DNA of 64,000 nt from contig JAEZLP010000017.1 in NCBI GenBank assembly GCA_023415235.1, positions 18,127 through 82,126 on the forward strand, given 5' to 3'. A program made the translations under genes and the position numbers. Of this stretch, positions 49,319-57,167 are shown in pieces. The first letter of the stretch is position 1. Each line of letters starts with the position of its first letter. Under the pieces are notes generated by a model, which saw nothing but the letters and a program-made list of their open reading frames with translations, was not told the DNA's origin and ran no database searches. The stretch is from Bacillota bacterium. GTDB lineage: Bacteria; Bacillota; Clostridia; Peptostreptococcales; Anaerovoracaceae.

Positions 49319-50455
49319 CTATCCTAATACCGCTCTTGAAATGACGACTTTGTGTATTTCCGAAGTACCTTCGTAGATTTCCGTAATCTTGGCATCCCGC
49401 AGCATTCTTTCCAGGGGATAGTCCTTCATATAGCCATAGCCTCCGTGGATCTGAAGGGAAAGATTGGTGACAAACATGGCGGTATCGGAAGCGAAAAGCT
49501 TTGCCATTGCAGCCTCCTTGGTGAAGGGCTGACCGGTTTGTTTAAGATATGCCGCATTGTAGATCAGCCATTTTGCCGCCTCCACCTTGGTGGCCATCTC
49601 GGCGATATACCAGTTCAGTCCCTGAAGAGCGGTGAGAGGCTTGCCGAACTGAACGCGCTCCTTCATATATTTCACGGCTTCATCAAGCGCTTCTTCCGCA
49701 ATCCCCAGAGCCTGGGCGGCCACGCCAATTCTTGCTCCGTCCAAAGCCGTCATGGCAATATTAAAGCCTTTGCCCTCCTTGCCCACGAGATTTTCTTTCG
49801 GCACTCTGCAGTTGTCGAAAATCAATTCCACCGTTTCAGAAGCTCTGATTCCCATTTTCTCTTCAATTTTGCCAATGGAGAAACCGGGGGTGCCCTTTTC
49901 CACGATGATCGCGGATAGCCCCTTCAATCCTTTTGACGGATCAGTGAGAGCGAATACCACCAGAAAATCTGCCTGCCCTCCGCCGGTGATAAAGCACTTT
50001 GTTCCGTTGAGAACATATTCGTCTCCGTCCGCTATGGCGGTGGTTTTCACGGAACCCGCGTCGGAACCTGCATTGGGCTCTGTCAGAGCAAAGGCGCTCA
50101 GTTTTCCGCCGTCGCCGCAAAGGGGCAGATATTTCTGCTTTTGCGCCTCAGTTCCGAATTTGAGTATTACGGACGGAAAAATGGTATGGATAGAGAGTGT
50201 AGCTGCCGTGGCGGCGCATTTTCTTGCAATTTCTGCTACAACAACGGCTTTTGCTATGTCATCGCCGCCTGACCCGCCGTATTCCGGAGGGGTTCCGATT
50301 CCGGTAAACCCGCATTTGGCCATCTTCTCGAAGGTTTCCCTTGGAAAAGCGCCGGTTTCATCCAGCTCTGCCGCGAGAGGAGCGACTTCTTTTACCGCAA
50401 ATTCTTTTGCCGTCTTCTGCAGCATTGCATGGGCATCTGAAAGTTTAAAAATCAT
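49319..50455 (-). CDS. Acyl-CoA dehydrogenase, short-chain (Bcd-like)
   Basis: The 378-residue flavoenzyme has the FAD/substrate segments FALTEPNAGSDAGSVKT near residue 122 and FITGGGQADFLVVFA, and the C-terminal IHGGYGYMKDYPLERMLRDAK with the catalytic Glu in EIYEGTSEIH near residue 366. This matches butyryl-CoA dehydrogenases, but other short-chain acyl-CoA substrates are possible. ATG 50455 follows AAGGAGACTACT; the in-frame extension to 50587 runs through the promoter. It is the first gene of the operon. Confidence 0.9.
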   Translation of the reverse strand: MIFKLSDAHAMLQKTAKEFAVKEVAPLAAELDETGAFPRETFEKMAKCGFTGIGTPPEYGGSGGDDIAKAVVVAEIARKCAATAATLSIHTIFPSVILKFGTEAQKQKYLPLCGDGGKLSAFALTEPNAGSDAGSVKTTAIADGDEYVLNGTKCFITGGGQADFLVVFALTDPSKGLKGLSAIIVEKGTPGFSIGKIEEKMGIRASETVELIFDNCRVPKENLVGKEGKGFNIAMTALDGARIGVAAQALGIAEEALDEAVKYMKERVQFGKPLTALQGLNWYIAEMATKVEAAKWLIYNAAYLKQTGQPFTKEAAMAKLFASDTAMFVTNLSLQIHGGYGYMKDYPLERMLRDAKITEIYEGTSEIHKVVISRAVLG

Positions 50456-50503
50456 AGTAGTCTCCTTGTCATACATATTGTTATGGCTTATGCTCTTAGG
50501 ATC

Positions 50504-50531
50504 ATGGTAGCGGATTGTTAAAAATATGTCA
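50504..50531 (-). promoter_or_regulatory. Sigma-A promoter of the acyl-CoA dehydrogenase operon
   Basis: On the minus strand TTGACA (50531-50526), a 16-base spacer and TACCAT (50509-50504), about 50 bases before the start codon. Confidence 0.65.
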
Positions 50532-50543
50532 ATATCATTTTCT

Positions 50544-50572
50544 CCAGTATCCTGTATACTTTCCTGTATACA
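50544..50572. promoter_or_regulatory. Repeat operator upstream of the acyl-CoA dehydrogenase promoter
   Basis: Two copies of CCTGTATAC (50551-50559 and 50563-50571) are spaced 12 bases apart, with a partial third copy CCAGTAT at 50544-50550. TGTATAC (50553-50559) and GTATACA (50566-50572) also form a perfect 7-bp inverted repeat. It lies directly upstream of the -35 box. The divergent MocR-type regulator gene begins 306 bases away, and MocR proteins typically bind such repeats. The rest of the spacer, 50588-50877, shows no other clear element. Confidence 0.6.
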
Positions 50573-50877
50573 ATATAATAAATTCAAGGGATCTGTGTAT
50601 TATTAGCAATTTTTCAAAGAAGAGATACCATAAACAAGGAGAGAAAATTTGAAAGAACAGCGGGCATATTGATACATTATTAACAAGAAAAACCGCCCAA
50701 AATGGATTTTGTTCGCAGAATCCGCCGCTGCCGGTGATGTTGACAAAGCAAAGGAAAAGGATTATATTTTTGTTGGTTATGACCTTAAGGGGAGCCGTCT
50801 TGTTTGCAATAAAGTATAGACATAAAGAAGCATTATTTCTAATACAATGAAATGCAAAAAAGAGTTGAGGATAGCCC

Positions 50878-52386
50878 ATGGATATTCATATTAACCATCA
50901 TACCCAGACTCCCATCTATCTGCAAATAGTCAACCAGATCAAAGAGATGATTATCAAAGGAGAAATCACCAATGGTTTTGTTATGCCTTCGGAAAGGACT
51001 CTGGCCAGGCTGCTGAGCGTCCATAGAAATACGATCATTAAGGCATATACAGAGCTAAAGGCGGAAGATTTTCTTGCGTCCTCTCAGGGAAAGGGATATA
51101 CGGTCTGCTGTCCGAACGGTACAACCTTGGAGGCAAAAAAGAGCGAAGTGATTTCCTGGCCCAGTCTCATCAAAGACGAATACCTGGACCTCAAGATTAC
51201 CTTTGACGATTTGTTTGTCAAGTCCTACTCTTCAAACATCATTTCCTTTGCAGGCGGAATCGCGTCGACGGAGGAATACGGAAAGGAGGATCTAGCTCAG
51301 ATTCTGAACGATATTATATCCTCCGACAATCTTGAAGCATATTCCTACACGCCATATCAGGGAAATCACATCCTTCGCCAGAATATCGCCAATTTCATGA
51401 TAAGCAAGGGGATCAAGGCAAAGCCGGGTGAAATCCAGATTCTGCAGGAAACAAACCAGGCCCTTGATTATCTGGCCGCCCTTTTGATCAAGCCGGGGGA
51501 TTCCGTAATTGTGGAAGAACCGGTGTCACCGGACGTATACCGGACCTTCGCGCTTGCCGGGGGGAAAGTGGTTGCGGCTCCCATGGATGAGGAGGGAATT
51601 GTCTGCGACAGCCTGGAACCGCTGATTCTGAAATACAATCCGATATTTATTTATGTCAATCCGGATTTTCAGAATCCAACTGGAACGGTCATGAGCCTGA
51701 ACCGAAGGAAGGAGCTTTTGGCTCTGTCTCATAAATATAAACTCCCGATCATTGAAGAGGACGCATCCTCCGAGATTCGCTTTGAAGGAGTGAGGATTCC
51801 TTCCCTGAAAGCTCTGGATAAAGGCAATAACGTAATTTTCATCTATTCCTTTGCGCTTACCTTTGCGCCCGGCATCAGAATGGCCTTCGTCCTTGCGGAC
51901 AAATCCCTTATAAAAAGTCTCAGCTATCTCGTCTCAATTCGTTTGATCAGCCTTGACAGCATATCCCAGAAGTTGCTCACCAGCTATATCGAGAAAGGAA
52001 TTTACCAGCGGAATCTCCGAAGCATCTGCGCAGACTATAAGGAAAAACGAGATCTGATGTGCGAATGCCTCTCCGAGGCCAGGACTCTAGGTCTTGATTT
52101 CCGAAAGCCGTCAGGAGGCGTATACTTGTGGTGTAGGCTTTCCCCGGATATCGACTATCATCGCCTTTATGTGAAAACGTCGGAACGAGGAGTATCCTTT
52201 ATCCCCGGCAATGTTTTCTATCTGAGAGGCTCCAAGGGAGACAATTATATTCGGCTGAATTACTCCTATCCAAGTAGGCTTCAGATCGAAAAGGGGACAC
52301 AGATTATTACCGAGGCGATCAGGGAAAGCAGGACCCACTTAACAGCTGACCGGGCCCATAGCGAAGAAGAAATGGAAGACTGCTGA
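50878..52386 (+). CDS. MocR-type GntR regulator with degenerate aminotransferase domain
   Basis: The 502-residue protein has an N-terminal GntR winged helix (PIYLQIVNQIKEMIIKGEI, MPSERTLARLLSVHRNTI) in residues 10-75 and an aminotransferase-like domain from about residue 110. The domain keeps YVNPDFQNPTG near residue 258 and the C-terminal YIRLNYSYPSR. At the PLP-lysine site, where MocR proteins read SFSKTLxP, this one reads SFALTFAPG, so the lysine is Leu. The Tyr of the usual EDDYDSE motif is Ala (EEDASSE). It probably cannot form the PLP aldimine. It is divergent from the acyl-CoA dehydrogenase operon and likely regulates it. Confidence 0.88.
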   Translation: MDIHINHHTQTPIYLQIVNQIKEMIIKGEITNGFVMPSERTLARLLSVHRNTIIKAYTELKAEDFLASSQGKGYTVCCPNGTTLEAKKSEVISWPSLIKDEYLDLKITFDDLFVKSYSSNIISFAGGIASTEEYGKEDLAQILNDIISSDNLEAYSYTPYQGNHILRQNIANFMISKGIKAKPGEIQILQETNQALDYLAALLIKPGDSVIVEEPVSPDVYRTFALAGGKVVAAPMDEEGIVCDSLEPLILKYNPIFIYVNPDFQNPTGTVMSLNRRKELLALSHKYKLPIIEEDASSEIRFEGVRIPSLKALDKGNNVIFIYSFALTFAPGIRMAFVLADKSLIKSLSYLVSIRLISLDSISQKLLTSYIEKGIYQRNLRSICADYKEKRDLMCECLSEARTLGLDFRKPSGGVYLWCRLSPDIDYHRLYVKTSERGVSFIPGNVFYLRGSKGDNYIRLNYSYPSRLQIEKGTQIITEAIRESRTHLTADRAHSEEEMEDC

Positions 52387-52439
52387 TTTCGAATTCTGAC
52401 AATACCGTTGATTTCCAATGTGAATCAACGAGAAAGCAT

Positions 52440-52485
52440 AGTACTGGCACACGTAAAAATACGTCTGCTGGTACTTTATTTTTTT
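52440..52485 (+). terminator. Terminator after the MocR-type regulator gene
   Basis: AGTACTGGCACACGTA (from 52440) pairs with TACGTCTGCTGGTACT, with two mismatches near the middle, and is followed by a T-rich tail to 52485. A second hairpin, CGTTGATT/AATCAACG, lies at 52406-52430. Confidence 0.8.
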
Positions 52486-52556
52486 ATACGCTGAGTTATT
52501 GTTAAAATAGAGTAATGCTTTTTTATGGAAAAAACATCAATTAAAGGAGATCAAAG

Positions 52557-53546
52557 ATGGCTGTAAATTTAAAAGGGAGAAGTTTTCTTACGCTGTTGGA
52601 TTTTACCCCTGGTGAAATCAGATATCTGCTTGATCTGGCTCACGATTTGAAGGCCAAGAAAAGGGCGGGAATCCATACTGAATTGCTGAAGGGCAAAAAC
52701 ATTGTGCTGCTGTTTGAAAAGACTTCCACACGGACGAGATGCGCCTTTGAGGTCGCCTGTCTTGATGAGGGAGGCCATGTAACCTTTCTTGATTCCGGGA
52801 GCTCCCAGATGGGCAAAAAGGAATCATTGGAGGATACTGCAAAGGTTCTGGGAAGATTTTATGACGGGATAGAATACAGGGGATATGAGCAAAAAGTGGT
52901 AGAGGACCTGGCAAAATTCTCCGGAGTGCCTGTCTGGAACGGATTGACCGATGTGGATCATCCGACTCAAATCCTTGCCGATATGATGACAATGGAGGAG
53001 CACCTTTCAAAACCACTGAATAAGTCCAAGGTGGTTTTCTGCGGAGATATCAGAAACAATATGTCATATGCCTGGATGTTCGGATGCGCCAAGATGGGGA
53101 TCCACTTTGTTGCTTACGGTCCCGCGGAGCTGAACGTCGATCCGGAGATCCTGCGGCATGCAAGAGCCGTTGCGGAGGAGACAGGGGGAAAAATTGAGGT
53201 TTCCGCAACACCGGACTGCCTGAAGGGCGCCGACGTGATTTACACAGACGTTTGGGCGTCTATGGGAGAAGAAGCCCAGATTCCAGAGAAGGTAAAAATG
53301 ATGACACCATACAAGGTCACCATGGACCTGATCAGGGCTGCTGAAAATCCGGAGGTGCTGTTTATGCACTGCCTCCCTGCATTCCATGATTTTGAAACCA
53401 AGATGGCCAAAGAATGGAAGGAAAAGGGATATGATATCCGTGAGGTTGAAGACGAGGTGTTCCGGAGCAGGCATTCCGTCGTTTTCGACGAAGCGGAGAA
53501 TCGAATGCATACCATCAAGGCGGTTATCGTCGCTACCCTTGCCTGA
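52557..53546 (+). CDS. arcB: Ornithine carbamoyltransferase, copy 2 (arginine deiminase pathway)
   Basis: The 329-residue enzyme has FEKTSTRTRC near residue 55, DHPTQILAD near 136 and MHCLPAFHD near 272, like the copy at 44019. Being first in a cluster with arginine deiminase and carbamate kinase, it should run as the catabolic enzyme, turning citrulline and phosphate into ornithine and carbamoyl phosphate. The start follows AAAGGAGATCAAAG. I found no convincing promoter or ARG box in the 70 bases upstream. Confidence 0.93.
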   Translation: MAVNLKGRSFLTLLDFTPGEIRYLLDLAHDLKAKKRAGIHTELLKGKNIVLLFEKTSTRTRCAFEVACLDEGGHVTFLDSGSSQMGKKESLEDTAKVLGRFYDGIEYRGYEQKVVEDLAKFSGVPVWNGLTDVDHPTQILADMMTMEEHLSKPLNKSKVVFCGDIRNNMSYAWMFGCAKMGIHFVAYGPAELNVDPEILRHARAVAEETGGKIEVSATPDCLKGADVIYTDVWASMGEEAQIPEKVKMMTPYKVTMDLIRAAENPEVLFMHCLPAFHDFETKMAKEWKEKGYDIREVEDEVFRSRHSVVFDEAENRMHTIKAVIVATLA

Positions 53547-53641
53547 CATCGCACGGAAAGGCAGCGGCATACAGATAGACATAGGATATGATGTGATAAT
53601 AGAATAACGCGGAGCAATTGCGAAAGGAAGGAGAACGTGAT

Positions 53642-54859
53642 ATGGGAAAAGGCATAAACGTTTACTCGGAAATAGGCAAGCTGAATACCGTATTGTTACA
53701 TAGACTGGGACGCGAAATCGAAGGTTTGGTCCCGGACAACTTTGAAAGACTGTTGTTTGATGAGATTCCTTATCTGGAGGTTGCCCAGCACGAGCATGAC
53801 TGCTTTGCCAGGCTTTTACAGGATAACGGCGTGGAGGTGCGGTATTTTGCGGATGAAGTAGTCAAAGCAGTGGAAAGCATGGAGGTTAGAAAAACCTTTG
53901 TAAAGGAATTCCTCCGGGACAGCGATGTCTTTTCCGCCTTTGCAACCGAGGCAATGGAGGACTATCTGCTGCAGATGCCGGTGAAGGATATGGTGGATAC
54001 CATGATTGCCGGGATCAAGAAAGAGGAGCTCCATATCAAGAAATCCAATTCATTGGCGGATTTTATCAATGAGGAATACCCATATTATACGGATCCCATG
54101 CCCAATCTCTACTTTACAAGGGATCCGGGAGCTTGCGTGGGGAACGGAATCAGCATCCACTGCATGAGAACAAAGGCAAGAAAAAGAGAAGCTCTTATGC
54201 TGAAGTACATCCATGAATACAACCGGGATTTCCTGCCGGAGGGCACCGAAAAATGGTACGATTACGAAGGCCCCAATCCCATCGAAGGCGGAGATATTCT
54301 GGTGCTTTCACCGCAAATCGTTGCGATCGGCCTGAGCCAGCGAACCTCTGCGGACGCGATCGAGATTTTCGCCCAACGGTTGCTGAACCATACCAACAGT
54401 TTCCGGAAGATTTTGGTGTTTGAGATTCCGAAATGTCGCGCATTCATGCATCTGGATACCGTGTTTACCATGGTGGATTACGACAAGTTCACCATTCACC
54501 CGGAGATCGAAGGTCCGCTTCATATTTACGAGGTCACTCTGGACAGGGATAAAACTCCCGTCTTCAAGAGCAGCAAATATGAGCTTGAAACCATTTTGAA
54601 AAAAGAATTGAAGCTTCCGGCGGTTCAATTGATCCGATGCGGCGGGTCCGACCGTATTGCGGCACAGCGCGAGCAGTGGAGCGACGCGTCCAATACGCTG
54701 GCTATCGCGCCGGGAGTTGTGATTACCTATGACAGAAACCATGTAACCAATGAGCTTCTCGACAGATGCGGAGTCAAAGTCATGACGATACCGAGCTCGG
54801 AGCTCTCAAGGGGAAGAGGCGGCCCGCGGTGCATGAGCATGCCCGTCAACAGAGACTAA
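53642..54859 (+). CDS. arcA: Arginine deiminase
   Basis: The 405-residue enzyme hydrolyses arginine to citrulline and ammonia. It has the substrate-site motifs NLYFTRDPGACVGNG near residue 155, NPIEGGDILVL near 213, CRAFMHLDTVFTMVD near 265, and the nucleophile Cys in GGPRCMSMP at residue 397. ATG 53642 follows GGAAGGAGAACGTGAT; an in-frame ATG at 53618 lies before that site. It sits between arcB and arcC, and no arginine/ornithine antiporter (arcD) is in the window. Confidence 0.96.
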   Translation: MGKGINVYSEIGKLNTVLLHRLGREIEGLVPDNFERLLFDEIPYLEVAQHEHDCFARLLQDNGVEVRYFADEVVKAVESMEVRKTFVKEFLRDSDVFSAFATEAMEDYLLQMPVKDMVDTMIAGIKKEELHIKKSNSLADFINEEYPYYTDPMPNLYFTRDPGACVGNGISIHCMRTKARKREALMLKYIHEYNRDFLPEGTEKWYDYEGPNPIEGGDILVLSPQIVAIGLSQRTSADAIEIFAQRLLNHTNSFRKILVFEIPKCRAFMHLDTVFTMVDYDKFTIHPEIEGPLHIYEVTLDRDKTPVFKSSKYELETILKKELKLPAVQLIRCGGSDRIAAQREQWSDASNTLAIAPGVVITYDRNHVTNELLDRCGVKVMTIPSSELSRGRGGPRCMSMPVNRD

Positions 54860-54899
54860 ACAATTTGAATTTCTTACATATTAACGGAGGAGATTTGAT

Positions 54900-55847
54900 A
54901 TGTGTAAAGGAAAGATCGTTATTGCTCTGGGCGGAAATGCCCTGCAGGCTTTTGGGGCCCCGCCTACCGCCGAAGCCCAGCTTGAGGTAGTCAGAAAGAC
55001 CTGTGATTACATCGCGCAGATTGTGGCCAGCGATTATGAAATCGCCATTGTTCACGGAAACGGGCCCCAGGTGGGGAGAATTGTTCTGGCCTTGGAGACC
55101 GCAAAAGACGTCACTCCGCCTATGCCCTTTGATGTGTGCGGCGCCATGAGCCAGGGATATATCGGCTACCATCTGCAGCAGGCAATGCATGAGGCGTTGA
55201 TACGGATACAGAAAGGATATATTCCGGTCGTTACCATTGTGACCCAGATGGTCGTGGACAAAGACGACCCTGCTTTCCAAAATCCCACAAAGCCCATTGG
55301 ACCGTTTTACACGGAAGAGGACGCTCGGATCATTGCTGCGGAGAAGAATTATGTCATGAAGGAGGATGCCGGCAGAGGCTGGCGCCGTGTGGTGGCGTCT
55401 CCAATCCCGAATCACATTGTGGAAATTGACTCCATCAAGAGGCTGTGGGACTCTACCATCGTCGTCTTTGCAGGAGGAGGAGGTATTCCTGTCATTGAGC
55501 ACGAAGACGGATCCTTTGAGGGTGTTGCGGCAGTCATAGACAAGGATTACGCCGCCGAGCTGCTGGCAGAGCAGGTTGGTGTGGACACCCTTCTGATTTT
55601 AACGGAAGTGGAGAAGGTCTCGATCAACTTTAAGAAACCGGATCAGAAGGATCTGGATCATATGACAGTGGAGGAAGCGAAACGCTACATTGCCGAAGGA
55701 CATTTCGCTCCGGGGAGCATGCTTCCAAAGGTTCAGGCCGCAGTAAAATTTGCGGAATCAGGAGAAGGCAGGAGAGCTATCATCAGCTCCCTTTTCAAGG
55801 CGGTGGATGCACTGGAAGGAAAAACGGGAACCCATATTACAAAATAA
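54900..55847 (+). CDS. arcC: Carbamate kinase
   Basis: The 315-residue enzyme transfers phosphate from carbamoyl phosphate to ADP, giving ATP. It starts MCKGKIVIALGGNALQAFG and has VHGNGPQVGRIVL near residue 55, FAGGGGIPVIE near 200 and PGSMLPKVQAAVKF near 277. It ends the arcB-arcA-arcC cluster, which yields one ATP per arginine. The start follows ACGGAGGAGATTTGAT. Confidence 0.96.
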   Translation: MCKGKIVIALGGNALQAFGAPPTAEAQLEVVRKTCDYIAQIVASDYEIAIVHGNGPQVGRIVLALETAKDVTPPMPFDVCGAMSQGYIGYHLQQAMHEALIRIQKGYIPVVTIVTQMVVDKDDPAFQNPTKPIGPFYTEEDARIIAAEKNYVMKEDAGRGWRRVVASPIPNHIVEIDSIKRLWDSTIVVFAGGGGIPVIEHEDGSFEGVAAVIDKDYAAELLAEQVGVDTLLILTEVEKVSINFKKPDQKDLDHMTVEEAKRYIAEGHFAPGSMLPKVQAAVKFAESGEGRRAIISSLFKAVDALEGKTGTHITK

Positions 55848-55881
55848 ATAACAGAAAAAATGGTACGTAGACATTAAAACG

Positions 55882-55917
55882 AAAAAACTGGACTCATTCG
55901 ATGGAGTCCAGTTTTTT
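55882..55917. terminator. Bidirectional terminator between arcC and the AI-2E family gene
   Basis: AAAAAACTGGACTC (55882-55895) pairs with GAGTCCAGTTTTTT (55904-55917) around an eight-base loop. It overlaps the 3' end of the convergent gene. Confidence 0.92.
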
Positions 55918-57075
55918 CATAATAAATACCTTGATGATCGCTGCGGTCGGAACTGCCAGGATCATTCCGAGGATCCCTCCGTAGTAGCCTCCCACAGTAA
56001 CGGATATGAGAACGAATAACGGATGAAGCCCCATGCTGGAACCAACGACCCTGGGGTAGATGATATTGGCGTCGATCTGCTGGATGACGACCAGCACCAG
56101 GATGGCGAAGAGCGCCTCGATGGGGCCGCCTGTCAGAAGTCCCACCAGAGCAGCGGGAACGATGCTGATCACCGGTCCAAAGTAAGGTATAATATTACAT
56201 AAACCGGCAAAACAGCCGATGAACAAGGCAAAATCAAGACCGATCAAAGTCAATCCGATGGAGGACAGCACTGCAATGATCAGGGCATCCAACAGCTGGC
56301 CTCTTAAAAACTGGGATACGATGCGATTGATATCGGACAGGGTTTCGGTCAAGACAGCGTTTGCCTTCATGGGCAGGACAATATGGAGCATCTTTCGCCA
56401 GAGACGCAGAAAGAAATCCTTGTCTTTCAGCAGGTATATGCTTACAACTATCCCGAGAATCAAATTCAGGAAGCTTCCGCCCGCATTGGTGATAAATCCG
56501 AGGATCGCTGCTGTGCTGAAATTATCGGATATCCATGAAATCACGTCGTTGGCTATGGTTTGAAGCCGCTCCTCGATTCCGCTGTTGGGAATAGCGGCGG
56601 CCCAGCTTCGGAAGACGGATTCATATTTTGAAAAATAATCGATAATGCTGTCCACCATATTTTGCAGACTTGTAAAAACCAAATCTCCTACTATTAGAAA
56701 TGCAAAGGCATAAATAATCACGCAGATGATGAGGAAGATTAACAGGAAGGTGATCAATATGCTGACCGTTCGCCTTCGGCCAAGCACTTTTTCAAGCTTT
56801 GCAGGATCGGTGTGGTCTTTCAGGGAAAATTTGGACACAACCCTGCTATTGATAAATTCAACGAGAGGACTGAGCAGATATGCGATGACCAAACCGATGA
56901 TCAGGGAAGAAAATGCCGATGTGACACTGCTGAATACGGAAGAGACCGCGGAAAGGACCTTATCGAAATTGCCGATAATAAGATATATCACATACAGCAA
57001 TGCAGCTGTGAAAACGATATAGAAACAAAGTTTCATATATCTCCAGTCCGACAGCATTTCCTTAATCTTTGACAT
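55894..57075 (-). CDS. AI-2E family transporter
   Basis: The 393-residue membrane protein has about eight hydrophobic helices and a central soluble part. Its C-terminal region has the family signature: NIIPYFGPVISIVPAALVGL near residue 305 and YPRVVGSSMGLHPLFVLISV near 350. Characterised members export autoinducer-2 (TqsA) or act as Na+/H+ antiporters; the substrate here is unknown. The gene is alone on the minus strand, convergent with arcC. Confidence 0.9.
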   Translation of the reverse strand: MSKIKEMLSDWRYMKLCFYIVFTAALLYVIYLIIGNFDKVLSAVSSVFSSVTSAFSSLIIGLVIAYLLSPLVEFINSRVVSKFSLKDHTDPAKLEKVLGRRRTVSILITFLLIFLIICVIIYAFAFLIVGDLVFTSLQNMVDSIIDYFSKYESVFRSWAAAIPNSGIEERLQTIANDVISWISDNFSTAAILGFITNAGGSFLNLILGIVVSIYLLKDKDFFLRLWRKMLHIVLPMKANAVLTETLSDINRIVSQFLRGQLLDALIIAVLSSIGLTLIGLDFALFIGCFAGLCNIIPYFGPVISIVPAALVGLLTGGPIEALFAILVLVVIQQIDANIIYPRVVGSSMGLHPLFVLISVTVGGYYGGILGMILAVPTAAIIKVFIMKKLDSIE

Positions 57076-57167
57076 GCTTGCACCATCCTTTCATTGATAG
57101 TATTATATATCAGGATAACAGAATTTAGCAATTTAATTTATAGATAACAAGACGACAGGAGAACGCC

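Noticed and set aside
52486..52556. ARG box upstream of arcB
   Set aside because: No TGNAT-W4-ATNCA pair is present. The nearest dyad (ATG-GAAAAAA-CAT) does not fit the consensus.
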